This document shows positions 51,293-60,384 of a stretch of DNA of 64,000 bases, in pieces. Position 1 is the first letter of the stretch, and every line of letters begins with the position of its first letter. Source of the stretch: Nocardioides luteus (GTDB lineage: Bacteria; Actinomycetota; Actinomycetes; Propionibacteriales; Nocardioidaceae); the NCBI RefSeq assembly GCF_000960475.2, contig NZ_JZDQ02000021.1, positions 43,409 through 107,408 of the forward strand. The letters run 5' to 3'. A program made the position numbers and the translations under genes. The notes below the pieces were generated by a model, which saw only the letters and a program-made list of their open reading frames with translations, did not search any database and was not told the origin of the DNA.

Positions 51293-53080
51293 ATGGCACA
51301 CAGGCGCGCCTCCAGGGCCCTCCGTACGCTGCAGTCGCCGCGAGCGGTCAGCAACGTCGTTCTCGGCGTCGGCATCGTCACCCTTCTCGGGGTCCTCGCA
51401 CCCGATCTGGCGCGGCGTACCGACCTCGTCGAGAACATGGTTCCCGACGTCTTCCCGGCGGCGGCGACGACGGGCTCGCTCGCGATCGGCGTGATCCTGC
51501 TGGTCCTGGCGCGCTCGCTGCGCCGCGGCAAGCACCGCGCCTGGCTGATCGCGACGGTGCTGGTGGCGGTGGACACCGTCTTCCAGGTCGTCCGTGCGCT
51601 GAGCCTGGTCGAGGCACTGCTCTGTGCGCTCCTGACCGCTCTCCTCATCAGCGCCCGCCGCAACTTCGCCGCACGACCGGACCCGCGCTCGCGACTGCGG
51701 CTGCTGGCCGTGGTGCTGCTCGGCCCTGTGGTCGCGACCGGGGTGGGCTACGGCTGGCTCGCGATCGCGACCCGCGGCCAGCTCGCCGACACGACCGGCT
51801 CCGAACGGCTGCTGCAGGCGCTGCTCGGGCTGGCCGGGATCCCCGGGCCGATCGACTTCGTCAGCGACATCGCCGCAGCCCGGTCGGCGGTGGGCCTGGC
51901 CGTCCTGGGCGCCGCCCTGCTGCTGGTGGCGCTCCTGGTCGCGGTGCAGCCGGCCGACGGCCCGCACCACCTCACCGATGACGAGGAGTCGCGCGTGCGC
52001 GGCCTGCTCGCGAAGTGGGGCTGGGTCGACTCGCTCTCCTACTTCGCCACCCGCGGCGACCGTTCGGTGATCTTCAGTCCCTGCGGCCAGGCCGCGATGT
52101 CCTACCGCGTCGTCGGCAGCACGTCGCTGTCGGCAGGCGATCCGGTCGGCAACCCGTCGGCGTGGCCGGGCGCGATCGGTGCCTGGCTCGACGAGGCCCG
52201 CTCCTACGGCTGGACGCCCGCCAACCTCGGCTCCTCCGAACGCGGCGCCACGGCCCTGTGCAAGGCCGGGCTCAACGTCCTCGAGCTGGGCGACGAGGCG
52301 ATCGTGCACCTCTCCGAGTTCAGTCTCGAGGGACGCTCGATGCGCGGCGTACGCCAGGCGGTCTCCCGGACCCGGCGCGCCGGCGTCACCGCCGACTGCG
52401 TCCGCGTGAAGGACCTCGCCGCCGAGACCCTGGAGCTGGTGCGGGAGCGGGCGGACGCCTGGCGCGAGGGCGAGGTCGAGCGCGGCTTCTCCATGGCCCT
52501 GGGGCGCTTCGGCGACCCTGCCGACGGCGATGCGCTGCTGGTGCTCGCCCGGGACGGCGACGGCGACCTGGTCGGTCTGCTCCACTTCGTCCCGTGGGGC
52601 GACGACGCGCTCTCGCTCGACCTGATGCGCCGCTCGCGCGACTCCGAGAACGGTGTCATCGAGCTGATGGTCGCCACCCTCTGCCAGTGGGCGCCCGATC
52701 TCGGGATCTCCAAGATCTCCCTCAACTTCGCCGTCTTCCGCAGCGTCTTCGCCCACGGCGAGCGGCTCGGCGCCGGGCCGTACGTCCGGGCCTGGCGGGC
52801 GGTGCTGCTGTGGGCCTCGCGCTTCGCCCAGATCGAGTCGCTCTACCGCGCCAACGCGAAGTACCACCCCGAGTGGGCGCCGCGCTTCATCGCCTACGAG
52901 GGCCCCTCCGACATCCCGACCGTGGCCACCGCCGCCCTGCGCGCCGAGGCGTTCCTCGCCCTGCCCACGTGGCTGCGTCTCCCGGGGCGCAAGGCTCCCG
53001 AGATCGAACCCGACGCGCCGGCCGCGGGACACGAGGTCACGCGGCCGGCACCTGGCCGGTCGCCGGCAGTCAGGCGTTGA
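51293..53080 (+). CDS. DUF2156 / MprF-like membrane phosphatidylglycerol aminoacyltransferase
   Basis: A 595-residue protein from ATG at 51293; TAGGAT six bases upstream suggests a leaderless mRNA. Residues ~20-220 hold about six membrane helices of the shortened flippase type ([53 protein letters not shown]). The cytoplasmic C-terminal ~350 residues are the GNAT-fold LPG synthase domain ([83 protein letters not shown]). It would transfer Lys or another amino acid from tRNA to membrane phospholipid. Unlike mycobacterial LysX there is no fused lysyl-tRNA synthetase. It ends 11 bp inside the convergent pntB. Confidence 0.88.
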   Translation: MAHRRASRALRTLQSPRAVSNVVLGVGIVTLLGVLAPDLARRTDLVENMVPDVFPAAATTGSLAIGVILLVLARSLRRGKHRAWLIATVLVAVDTVFQVVRALSLVEALLCALLTALLISARRNFAARPDPRSRLRLLAVVLLGPVVATGVGYGWLAIATRGQLADTTGSERLLQALLGLAGIPGPIDFVSDIAAARSAVGLAVLGAALLLVALLVAVQPADGPHHLTDDEESRVRGLLAKWGWVDSLSYFATRGDRSVIFSPCGQAAMSYRVVGSTSLSAGDPVGNPSAWPGAIGAWLDEARSYGWTPANLGSSERGATALCKAGLNVLELGDEAIVHLSEFSLEGRSMRGVRQAVSRTRRAGVTADCVRVKDLAAETLELVRERADAWREGEVERGFSMALGRFGDPADGDALLVLARDGDGDLVGLLHFVPWGDDALSLDLMRRSRDSENGVIELMVATLCQWAPDLGISKISLNFAVFRSVFAHGERLGAGPYVRAWRAVLLWASRFAQIESLYRANAKYHPEWAPRFIAYEGPSDIPTVATAALRAEAFLALPTWLRLPGRKAPEIEPDAPAAGHEVTRPAPGRSPAVRR

Positions 53081-54470
53081 CGCGGAGCAGCGCGCCGACG
53101 ATCTCGTCGACCTTGGTCTTGGCGTCGCCGAAGAGCATCTGCGAGTTGTCCCGGAAGAAGAGCGGGTTCTGCACACCGGCGTAGCCCGCGGCCATCGACC
53201 GCTTGAAGACGACCACGTTCTTGGCCTCCCAGACCCGCAGGACGGGCATGCCGGCGATCGGGCTGCCGGGGTCCTCGGCGGCGGCCGGGTTGACGGTGTC
53301 GTTGGCACCGATGACCAGGACGACGTCGGTCTCGGCGAGGTCGTCGTTGATCTCGTCCATCTCCAGGACGATGTCGTAGGGCACCTTGGCCTCGGCCAGC
53401 AGCACGTTCATGTGGCCCGGGAGACGGCCGGCGACCGGGTGGATGCCGAAGCGGACGTCGACACCGCGCCCACGCAGGATGCGGGTGAGCTCGGCGACCG
53501 GGTACTGCGCCTGGGCGACGGCCATGCCGTAGCCCGGGGTGATGACCACGGAGGAGGCGCCGGCGAGGAGGTCGGCGGTGTCCTCGGCGTTGATCTCGCG
53601 GTGCTCGCCGTAGTCGACGTCACCGGACGGCCCGGCCTCGATGCCGAACCCGCCGGCGATGACCGAGATGAACGAGCGGTTCATCGCCTTGCACATGATG
53701 TAGGAGAGGTACGCACCGGAGGAGCCGACGAGGGCACCGGTGACGATCAGCAGGTCGTTGCCCAGGAGGAAGCCCGAGGCGGCCGCGGCCCACCCGGAGT
53801 AGCTGTTGAGCATCGAGACCACGACCGGCATGTCGCCGCCACCGATGGAGGCGACCAGGTGCCAGCCGAGCGCCAGCGCCACGACGGTGACGGCGATCAG
53901 CAGCGGGAGCGTCGGGTTGATGACGTAGACGACCGTCAGGATCACGAAGACGACCAGCGCGCCGATGTTGATCACGTTCTTGCCCGGCAGCATCAGCGGC
54001 GCCGACTTGATCCGCGCCGAGAGCTTCAGGAAGGCGACGATCGAGCCGGTGAAGGTGACCGCGCCGATGAAGACGCCGATGAAGACCTCGGCGTCGTGGA
54101 TGGCGCCGCCGTGAAGGTGGCCCGCGGCGGCCTCGAAGTGGCCGTTCCAGCCGATGAGGACGGCGGCCAGACCCACGAAGGAGTGCAGCAGCGCGATCAG
54201 CTCAGGCATGCCGGTCATCTCGACGACCTTGGCACGCCACAGACCGATGACCGCACCGATGGCGACCGCGCCGACCAGGACCAGGATGGCGGTGCTCGTG
54301 CCCGCGTCGGCGACCTGGAGAACGGTCGCGATCAGCGCCAGCGCCATGCCGGAGACGCCGTAGACCCAGCCCTGCGAGGCGGTCTCGTGCTTGGACAGAC
54401 CTGCCAGCGACAGGATGAAGAGGAGGGCGGCGACGAGGTAGGCCGCGCCGGCGATCGAGAAGATATCCAT
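53070..54470 (-). CDS. pntB: NAD(P) transhydrogenase beta subunit
   Basis: A 466-residue subunit. The N-terminal ~190 residues form nine membrane helices of the proton channel; the C-terminal domain III binds NADP(H), with [49 protein letters not shown] and [12 protein letters not shown]. It works with PntA to drive hydride transfer from NADH to NADP+ using the proton gradient. It follows pntA by 11 bp in an operon and overlaps the MprF-like gene end by 11 bp. Confidence 0.96.
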   Translation of the reverse strand: MDIFSIAGAAYLVAALLFILSLAGLSKHETASQGWVYGVSGMALALIATVLQVADAGTSTAILVLVGAVAIGAVIGLWRAKVVEMTGMPELIALLHSFVGLAAVLIGWNGHFEAAAGHLHGGAIHDAEVFIGVFIGAVTFTGSIVAFLKLSARIKSAPLMLPGKNVINIGALVVFVILTVVYVINPTLPLLIAVTVVALALGWHLVASIGGGDMPVVVSMLNSYSGWAAAASGFLLGNDLLIVTGALVGSSGAYLSYIMCKAMNRSFISVIAGGFGIEAGPSGDVDYGEHREINAEDTADLLAGASSVVITPGYGMAVAQAQYPVAELTRILRGRGVDVRFGIHPVAGRLPGHMNVLLAEAKVPYDIVLEMDEINDDLAETDVVLVIGANDTVNPAAAEDPGSPIAGMPVLRVWEAKNVVVFKRSMAAGYAGVQNPLFFRDNSQMLFGDAKTKVDEIVGALLRVNA

Positions 54471-54481
54471 GGTTTCGTCCC

Positions 54482-56011
54482 TCAGGCCTTCCGGAACATC
54501 GAGAGCATGCGGCGGGTCACGGCGAAGCCACCGAAGATGTTGATGCTCGCCAGCAGCGTGGCGATGCCCGCGAGCACCAGGACCACGTTGTCGGCGACGG
54601 TGAGCTGCAGCAGGGCGCCCACCACGACGATCCCGGAGATCGCGTTGGTCACCGACATCAGCGGGGTGTGCAGGGCGTGGTGGACGTGACCGATGACGTA
54701 GAACCCGATCACCACCGAGAGCGTCAGCACGGTGAAGTGCCGGGTGATCTCGGCCGGAGCGACCGCGTTGAGCAGGAAGAGCGCGAGCGCACCGGTGCCG
54801 ACGAGCGCGAGCTTCGCGCCGGCGGAGAGCGGCTTCTTCTCCTCCTTGACCGCGACCTCGGCGGGAGCCGCGGCGGCCGGAGCCGCCGAGACCTGCACCG
54901 GCGGCGGCGGCCAGAGCACGCCGCCGTCGTGCACGACGGTCAGGCCGCGCTGGACCTGGTCCTCGAGATCGAGGGCGAGCACGCCGTCCTTCTCGGGCGT
55001 CACCAGCTTCATCAGGTTGACCAGGTTGGTGCCGTAGAGCTGGCTGGACTGCGCGGGAAGACGCGCGGGCAGGTCGGTGTAGCCGATGATCGTCACGCCG
55101 TTGTCGGTGGTGATGACCTCACCGGCGACCGTGCCCTCGACGTTGCCGCCCATCGCGGCCGCCATGTCGACGATGACCGACCCGGGCTTCATGGAGGCCA
55201 CGTCGGCCGCGGTGATCAGCTTCGGCGCCGGGCGCCCCGGGATCAGCGCGGTGGTCACGATGATGTCGACGTCCTCGGCCTGCTCGGAGTAGATCTCCGC
55301 GGCGCGCTGGTCGTAGGCCTCCGAGGTCGCCTTGGCGTAGCCGTCGGTCGACTCCTCGACCTCGACCTCGACCTTCAGGTATTCACCACCGAGCGACTTG
55401 ACCTGGTCGGCGACCTCCGGACGGGGGTCGGTCGCGCGGACGATCGCGCCGAGCGAGCTCGCCGCGCCGATGGCGGCCAGACCGGCCACACCGGCACCGG
55501 CCACGAGCACCTTCGCCGGCGGCACCTTGCCCGCAGCGGTCACCTGGCCGGTGAAGAAGCGGCCGAAGTGGTGGGCGGCCTCGACCACGGCGCGGTAGCC
55601 GGCGATGTTGGCCTGGCTGGAGAGGATGTCCATGGACTGCGCCCGCGAGATACGCGGCACCGCATCCATCGCGAAGGCGTCGACCTTGCGGGCGGCCAGG
55701 GCGTCGAGCAGCTCACTGTTCTGTGCCGGCGCGAGCGGGGCGACCAGCGTGGCGCCGCTCTTCAGTAGCTCGACCTCGTCGATGGAGGGCGCGTTGACGC
55801 GGAAGACCAGATCGGCACCCCACGCGTCGGCGGCCGTGCCGATGCGGGCGCCGGCCTCGGCGTACGCCTCGTCCGTGAAGCTGGACGCCTCCCCGGCGCC
55901 ACCCTCGATGACGACGTCATAGCCCAGACCGGTCAGCTGTTTGACCGTCGCGGGTGTTGCCGCCACCCGAGTCTCCCCAGGCTTCGTCTCTCGGGTCACT
56001 CCGATGAGCAT
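54482..56011 (-). CDS. pntA: NAD(P) transhydrogenase alpha subunit (undivided)
   Basis: A 509-residue subunit containing domain I (NAD-binding; [39 protein letters not shown]) and the short membrane domain II (three to four helices; [37 protein letters not shown]), which some bacteria encode as separate pntAA and pntAB genes. A Pro/Ala-rich linker ([21 protein letters not shown]) joins the two. The ATG has AAGGAG upstream. A 201-bp leader with strong inverted repeats and an 8-codon upstream ORF precedes it, hinting at post-transcriptional control. Confidence 0.96.
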   Translation of the reverse strand: MLIGVTRETKPGETRVAATPATVKQLTGLGYDVVIEGGAGEASSFTDEAYAEAGARIGTAADAWGADLVFRVNAPSIDEVELLKSGATLVAPLAPAQNSELLDALAARKVDAFAMDAVPRISRAQSMDILSSQANIAGYRAVVEAAHHFGRFFTGQVTAAGKVPPAKVLVAGAGVAGLAAIGAASSLGAIVRATDPRPEVADQVKSLGGEYLKVEVEVEESTDGYAKATSEAYDQRAAEIYSEQAEDVDIIVTTALIPGRPAPKLITAADVASMKPGSVIVDMAAAMGGNVEGTVAGEVITTDNGVTIIGYTDLPARLPAQSSQLYGTNLVNLMKLVTPEKDGVLALDLEDQVQRGLTVVHDGGVLWPPPPVQVSAAPAAAAPAEVAVKEEKKPLSAGAKLALVGTGALALFLLNAVAPAEITRHFTVLTLSVVIGFYVIGHVHHALHTPLMSVTNAISGIVVVGALLQLTVADNVVLVLAGIATLLASINIFGGFAVTRRMLSMFRKA

Positions 56012-56029
56012 CCTCGGCTCCTTCGTCTG

Positions 56030-56056
56030 CTACGCGGTGTCTTCAGTCTCCAGCAT
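56030..56056 (-). CDS. Possible 8-aa upstream ORF in pntA leader (MLETEDTA)
   Basis: ATG at 56056 to TAG at 56030 encodes MLETEDTA. It begins 3 bp after the 3' arm of the long leader stem and ends 18 bp before the pntA start. No Shine-Dalgarno sequence is visible and it may be chance. Confidence 0.25.
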   Translation of the reverse strand: MLETEDTA

Positions 56057-56059
56057 GGC

Positions 56060-56160
56060 GGGGTTCCGGTCAGCCGATCTGCGTGTGACCGATGGACGAC
56101 CGGCAACGACCGGAACCCCACCGTGCTGGTTACTGGCCGGTAACGGTAGGGCAGATCAGC
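56060..56160 (-). promoter_or_regulatory. Structured leader of pntAB with pseudoknot-order stems
   Basis: On the pntAB strand, stem B is GGGGTTCCGGTC (56119-56108) with GACCGGAACCCC (56071-56060), 12 perfect pairs. Stem A is GCTGATCTGC (56160-56151) with GCAGATCGGC (56082-56073), 10 pairs including one G-U. The order is A, B, A', B' with one base between A' and B', which is the arrangement of an H-type pseudoknot. A near-palindrome (56129-56144) lies in the first loop. If transcribed, this could be a regulatory RNA; otherwise the repeats may be protein sites. Confidence 0.45.
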
Positions 56161-56212
56161 AGGTGGACACCAGGGTTGTCCGGTTGTATCGGTCCAATAC
56201 CTGTGGTCTTCC

Positions 56213-57208
56213 TCACGGTCTCACGGGTGGCGCCCAGCCGAGTGCCGCGCCATGGCCCTGGAGCCAGCCGACCGCTCGCCCGTCGACCGCGAGAGAGAAG
56301 TGGTCCGCGGCGAGCGGGCTCGGCTCCGCGGTGGCGAGGGAGGGGATCACCCGCGGGCCCTCCAGGCTGATCCAGTGGCAGCGGCCGCCCGCGACCAGCG
56401 TACGCATGCGGTTCTCGAGCTCGACGCGATCACGCTCGTCCAGGTAGGCCGCGGCGGCGCTGTGGTGGACCACGGGCGTACCGCCCGAGGCGGCGGCGAT
56501 CTCCAGCGCGCCGTCCAGCCGGTCGAGCATGTCCCCGGCGATCAGCCGGGGTGGCTCGGCCCTGGTCACCTCGATCGCCGCGGCGAGGCGGTCGTGACGC
56601 TCGTCGTGGCCGGGCCAGATCAGGGTGAGCAGCCAGCTCATGTCCTCGGGGTCGGTGACGTCGAGCGGGTCGAGGTCGATCCCGATGCGCGCGGTGATGC
56701 GTGGGTGCCGTCCGGGGACCGGGACCGGCCCGACCGACGGGACCCGGATCGTCGGCCCGCCGGACCCGCGGAGCTCGCCGGCACCGTCCCAGACGTAGTC
56801 GTAGCGGTCCGGGTAGAGACACAGGCCGGCGCTGGCACCGAGCTCCACCAGGGCGAGCGGCCCGTCCCCGAGCATGCCGAGCGCCGGGGTCAGCGCCGCC
56901 AGCCGGGCGACCTCGTTGGTCTGCGTACGCCGCGTCAGGATCGTCTCGCGCACCGCCGGCCACTCGGGGCCGAGGAGCATGGCCCGGAGCTCGGCATAGG
57001 GGCCGGGGGCCAGGCCGTGCCACCGGGCTGCGGCGAAGACGAGGTTGGCCTGCTGCTTCAGCGTAGGCAGGTCGCTGAGCACCCGGAGCACGTCCGGATC
57101 GTCGGCGACGGCGCTCGCCCAGGCGTGGTAGCAGGGCGAGGTGGACATCTCGGCGGCGTGGTAGCGGTAGTTCTCCCGGATGTCGGTCAGGTCGTTCAGC
57201 GGCAACAC
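56213..57208 (-). CDS. DUF2332 family protein
   Basis: A 331-residue protein starting with GTG at 57208, supported by AGGAGG seven bases upstream. It has the DUF2332 signatures: YRYHAAEMSTSPCYHAWASAVADDPDVLRVLSDLP near the start, LALVELGASAGLCLYPDRYDYVWDG, and TPVVHHSAAAAYLDERDR. The VELGASAG segment resembles a nucleotide- or SAM-binding glycine loop, so a methyltransferase-like fold is possible, but no activity is established. It diverges from the citrate synthase-like gene with 114 bp between starts. Confidence 0.85.
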   Translation of the reverse strand: MLPLNDLTDIRENYRYHAAEMSTSPCYHAWASAVADDPDVLRVLSDLPTLKQQANLVFAAARWHGLAPGPYAELRAMLLGPEWPAVRETILTRRTQTNEVARLAALTPALGMLGDGPLALVELGASAGLCLYPDRYDYVWDGAGELRGSGGPTIRVPSVGPVPVPGRHPRITARIGIDLDPLDVTDPEDMSWLLTLIWPGHDERHDRLAAAIEVTRAEPPRLIAGDMLDRLDGALEIAAASGGTPVVHHSAAAAYLDERDRVELENRMRTLVAGGRCHWISLEGPRVIPSLATAEPSPLAADHFSLAVDGRAVGWLQGHGAALGWAPPVRP

Positions 57209-57322
57209 GGCGTCTCCTCCTGGAACGGGTCGAGAGCCCACCGTGCCGCCGCGGGGGCCGGGCACGCGATGTCGATCGAGTCGACATGGCGCCGGAGCAG
57301 GTCGATGGGCGAGAGTGACGTC

Positions 57323-58402
57323 GTGACGGAGTGGATCACGACCCGGGAGGCCGCCCAGCGCCTCGGGGTGAAGCGCACGACGCTCTACACCTATGTCAGC
57401 CGGCGTCTGCTCACCCGGCGCCGCAGCGGCGGGGAGAGCCTGTTCGACCGCGCCGAGATCGACGCACTGGCCAGCACCCGGCACCACCCCGGCTCCCCGC
57501 TCGGCGTGCTGCCGATGCGTTCGGTCCGCTCGAGCGTGAGCGAGGTACGCGAGGGGGAGCTGTTCCTGCGCGGCGTGCCGCTGGCCGACCTGGCCGACGA
57601 GCCGTTCGAGGAGGTGGTCGATCTCGTTCTGGGCGACGGCCCGGCGCTCGCCATCGAGGCGCCGGCTCACCTGACCGCGCTGCCGCTCGACCGCCGGCTC
57701 GCCGCGCTGGCGCAGTGGGCGGGGTCGCGCGGCGAGTGGGTGGGGCCCGCTGCGGCGGCCGGTGTCGCCAAGGGGCTGATCAGGGCAGCACCCGCCGCGC
57801 TCGGCGGCCGGACCGAGCCCCACCGGCCGATCGACGAGGCGCTCTTCGCCGCCGTCGCCGGGCGCCCCGGCAGCCCGCGGGAGGTGGCCACTCTCAACAC
57901 GGCGCTGGTCGCGCTCGTCGACCACGGCCTGGCGGCCTCGGTGGTGGCGGCCCGGGTCGCGGCCTCGGCGCGGGCCTCGGCGTACGACTGCCTGGTCGCC
58001 GGCTATGCCGCGCTCGCCGGGCAGCTGCACGGCGGCATCGGCCCGTCCGCCCTCGCGGTGCTGCGGGACGGCCCGCCGGCCGAACCGAGCCTGCCGGTGC
58101 CCGGCTTCGGGCACTGGCGACACCCCGAGGGCGACCCGCGGGCCGACGCGATCCTCGCCCGCCTCGCGCTGGTCGAGGGTGCGGCGCCGACCCTGGCGCG
58201 CCTGGACGAGATCGCGTCGCGGACCGAGCGCCGGCCGAACATCGACGGCGCGCTCGCCGCGCTCGTGCTCACCTGCGGCCTGCCCGACGATGCCGCCGAG
58301 GTGCTCTTCCAGGTGGGACGTACGGTCGGCCTCGCCGCCCACATCGTCGAGGAGTCGGAGGAGGACCCGCTCCGCTGGCGCGCGATCGACCCCACCGCCT
58401 GA
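57323..58402 (+). CDS. Citrate synthase-like protein with N-terminal helix-turn-helix
   Basis: A 359-residue protein, GTG start at 57323. Residues 1-55 are an excisionase/MerR-like DNA-binding module (EWITTREAAQRLGVKRTTLYTYVSRRLLTRRRSGGESLFDRAEID). The rest is a short citrate synthase fold: His in LHGGIGPSA, His in GFGHWRHPEGDPRADAI and Asp in NIDGALAALVLTCGLPDDAAEVLFQVGRTVGLAAH correspond to the catalytic His-His-Asp set. The small domain is reduced compared with ~380-430-residue citrate synthases. It may be a DNA-binding sensor of CoA esters, or a 2-methylcitrate/citrate synthase with extra domain. ATG 57269 is an alternative start. Confidence 0.85.
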   Translation: MTEWITTREAAQRLGVKRTTLYTYVSRRLLTRRRSGGESLFDRAEIDALASTRHHPGSPLGVLPMRSVRSSVSEVREGELFLRGVPLADLADEPFEEVVDLVLGDGPALAIEAPAHLTALPLDRRLAALAQWAGSRGEWVGPAAAAGVAKGLIRAAPAALGGRTEPHRPIDEALFAAVAGRPGSPREVATLNTALVALVDHGLAASVVAARVAASARASAYDCLVAGYAALAGQLHGGIGPSALAVLRDGPPAEPSLPVPGFGHWRHPEGDPRADAILARLALVEGAAPTLARLDEIASRTERRPNIDGALAALVLTCGLPDDAAEVLFQVGRTVGLAAHIVEESEEDPLRWRAIDPTA

Positions 58403-58411
58403 CCCGATCCT

Positions 58412-58438
58412 GACAGCGAGACGTCAGTTTTCGCTGTC
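58412..58438. terminator. Hairpin between convergent genes
   Basis: GACAGCGA (58412-58419), eleven bases, TCGCTGTC (58431-58438): 8-bp stem with a TTTT in the loop, just after the citrate synthase-like stop and spanning the aldo/keto reductase stop. It may terminate transcription in both directions. Confidence 0.5.
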
Positions 58439-59434
58439 GAGCTGGGTCATGAAGTGGGTCGGGTAGCGGTCACCGCGCGCGGCGCCGACGGGGACGGCGG
58501 CGTCGATGCGAGCCAGGTCGGTGTCGTCGAGATGGACCGCGTTGGCGCCGGCCATGGACTCGACCTGGCTCACCCGGCGCGAGCCGATGACGGGGACGAT
58601 GTGCTCGCCGCGGGCGGCGACCCAGGCGATCGCCAGCTGCGCCAGGGTGACGCCCTTGGCCGCGGCGATCTCCTCCAGGGTGACCAGCAGGGCGCGGTTG
58701 TGGTCGAGGTTGTCGCCCTGGAAGCGCGGCATGTGCGCGAGCGAGCCGCCGAGGGCACCGCTGCCGCCGATCAGGCCGCGACCGAGGACGCTGTACGCGG
58801 TGATGCCGATCCCCAGCTCCCGGCAGGTGTCGAGGATGCCGTTGGCCTCGATCCCCCGGCTGAGCAGGGAGTACTCGATCTGCAAATCGCTGATCGGGGC
58901 CACCGCGGCGGCCCGCCGGATCGTGTCGGCGCTGACCTCGCTGAGCCCGATGTGGCGTACGTAGCCAGCCTCCACCAGCTCCTGGACCGCACCCACGGTC
59001 TCCTCGATCGGCACCTGCGGGTCCAGGCGGGCGGGGCGGTAGATGTCGACGTGGTCGGTGCCGAGCCGCTGGAGCGAATAGGTGAGGGAAGACCGCACCG
59101 CCTCCGGGCGGCCGTCGAAACCGGCCGGCATCCCGACCGGCGTCAGGAGGGCCCCGAACTTCACCGAGAGCACCACGTCGTCCCGCTCCCGCTCGCGCAG
59201 CGCCCGGGCGATCAGCATCTCGTTGTGCCCGGCGCCGTAGAAGTCGGCGGTGTCGATGAGGATGCCGCCGGCGTCGAGATAGGCGTGGATGACGCGTACG
59301 CCCTCCTCGTCGTCGACCGCGCCGTAGGCGCCGGACAGGCTCATCCCGCCGAGCGCGGGGGAGGTGACCTCCGGTCCGGTGCTGCCGAGCCGGCGCTTCT
59401 GGAACTGTGTCTGGGCTGTCTGTGAGTTCGTCAT
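58424..59434 (-). CDS. Aldo/keto reductase (unit 2)
   Basis: A 336-residue AKR: GGMSLSGAYG, catalytic Asp/Tyr in IDTADFYGAGHNE, Lys in VLSVKFG, HVDIYRPARLDPQVPIEETVGAVQELVEAGYVRHIGLSE (normally His in this position of the AKR tetrad is replaced here by an Arg/Pro context), and the C-terminal NADPH loop PVIGSRRVSQVESMAGA. It reduces aldehydes or ketones. It diverges from the HTH regulator at 59536 over a 13-bp-arm inverted repeat. Start ATG at 59434. Confidence 0.92.
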   Translation of the reverse strand: MTNSQTAQTQFQKRRLGSTGPEVTSPALGGMSLSGAYGAVDDEEGVRVIHAYLDAGGILIDTADFYGAGHNEMLIARALRERERDDVVLSVKFGALLTPVGMPAGFDGRPEAVRSSLTYSLQRLGTDHVDIYRPARLDPQVPIEETVGAVQELVEAGYVRHIGLSEVSADTIRRAAAVAPISDLQIEYSLLSRGIEANGILDTCRELGIGITAYSVLGRGLIGGSGALGGSLAHMPRFQGDNLDHNRALLVTLEEIAAAKGVTLAQLAIAWVAARGEHIVPVIGSRRVSQVESMAGANAVHLDDTDLARIDAAVPVGAARGDRYPTHFMTQLDSEN

Positions 59435-59476
59435 GCCTCCACCGTGCGGGCTCCCCGAGACGTACGGCAGGGCCGA

Positions 59477-59507
59477 CTCATCCAGGGACGGGGTGTCCCT
59501 GGATGAG
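59477..59507. promoter_or_regulatory. 13-bp-arm inverted repeat between AKR and HTH regulator
   Basis: CTCATCCAGGGAC (59477-59489), GGGGT, GTCCCTGGATGAG (59495-59507): perfect arms. It lies 43 bp before the AKR start and 28 bp before the regulator start, a likely operator for the adjacent MmyB-type regulator. Confidence 0.65.
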
Positions 59508-59535
59508 GCTCGGCGCCGGATCGATACTGGTCGGT

Positions 59536-60384
59536 GTGACCGACCGCAAGGCATTCGCCGACTTCCTGCGCCGTCGTCGGGCCCTGATCCGTCCGGCCGA
59601 CGTCGGCCTGCCGGAAGGCATCCGCCGGCGTACCCCCGGCCTCCGTCGCGAGGAGGTCGCGATGCTCGCCGGTGTGTCCACCGACCACTACACCCGGCTG
59701 GAGCAGGCCCGCGGGTCGGCGCCCTCGGCCTCGGTGGTCAACGCGGTCGCCCGCGCGCTGCAGTGCGACCTCGACGAGCGCGACCACCTCTACCACCTGG
59801 CCGGGATGAACCCGCCGCCCCGTCGGGGCCACGTACGCCCCGGCCTCGTCGCGCTGGCCAGCCGGCTCACCGACCTGCCCGTGATGATCTGCAACGACCT
59901 GGGCGAGGTGCTCTTCACCAACCCGATGGCCGAGCTGCTGATGGGACACCTGCGCGTCGGCGGGAGGAAGACCGAGAACATGGTGTGGCGCTGGTTCACC
60001 GACCCGGCCTTCCGGCAGATGCCCGAGGAGGACTGGGACCGGATCTCGGCCGTCCACGTCAGCGACCTGCGCGCGACCCACGCCCGTCGCGCCGGCGAAC
60101 CCGACATCACCGCCCTCGTCGACGATCTGCTCGCCGCGAGCGCGGAGTTCCGCGAGCTCTGGGAGCGCCACGAGGTGGGCGTACGCCGCGCCGACCGGAA
60201 GACCTTCCTCCATCCCGAGGTGGGTGCCGTCGAGGTGCGCTGCGAGGTGCTCTTCAGCGAGGGGCAGGAGATCCAGCTGGTCGCCTACTTCCCCGCCGAA
60301 GGCACCGACGCGGCCGAGAAGCTCGACCTGCTCCGGGTGATCGGCACCCAACGGCTCACCCGCGCGGACTCATCACCCACCTGA
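59536..60384 (+). CDS. HTH (XRE) regulator with MmyB-like ligand domain (unit 2)
   Basis: A 282-residue regulator, GTG start at 59536. HTH: DFLRRRRALIRPADVGLP...TPGLRREEVAMLAGVSTDHYTRLEQARGSAPSASVVNAVARAL. Ligand domain: VMICNDLGEVLFTNPMAELLMG, WFTDPAFRQMPEEDW, FRELWERHEVGVRRADRKTFLHPEVGAVEV. It is a paralogue of the regulator at 50318 and, like it, diverges from an oxidoreductase gene. Its last 29 bp overlap the convergent glycosyltransferase gene. Confidence 0.93.
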   Translation: MTDRKAFADFLRRRRALIRPADVGLPEGIRRRTPGLRREEVAMLAGVSTDHYTRLEQARGSAPSASVVNAVARALQCDLDERDHLYHLAGMNPPPRRGHVRPGLVALASRLTDLPVMICNDLGEVLFTNPMAELLMGHLRVGGRKTENMVWRWFTDPAFRQMPEEDWDRISAVHVSDLRATHARRAGEPDITALVDDLLAASAEFRELWERHEVGVRRADRKTFLHPEVGAVEVRCEVLFSEGQEIQLVAYFPAEGTDAAEKLDLLRVIGTQRLTRADSSPT

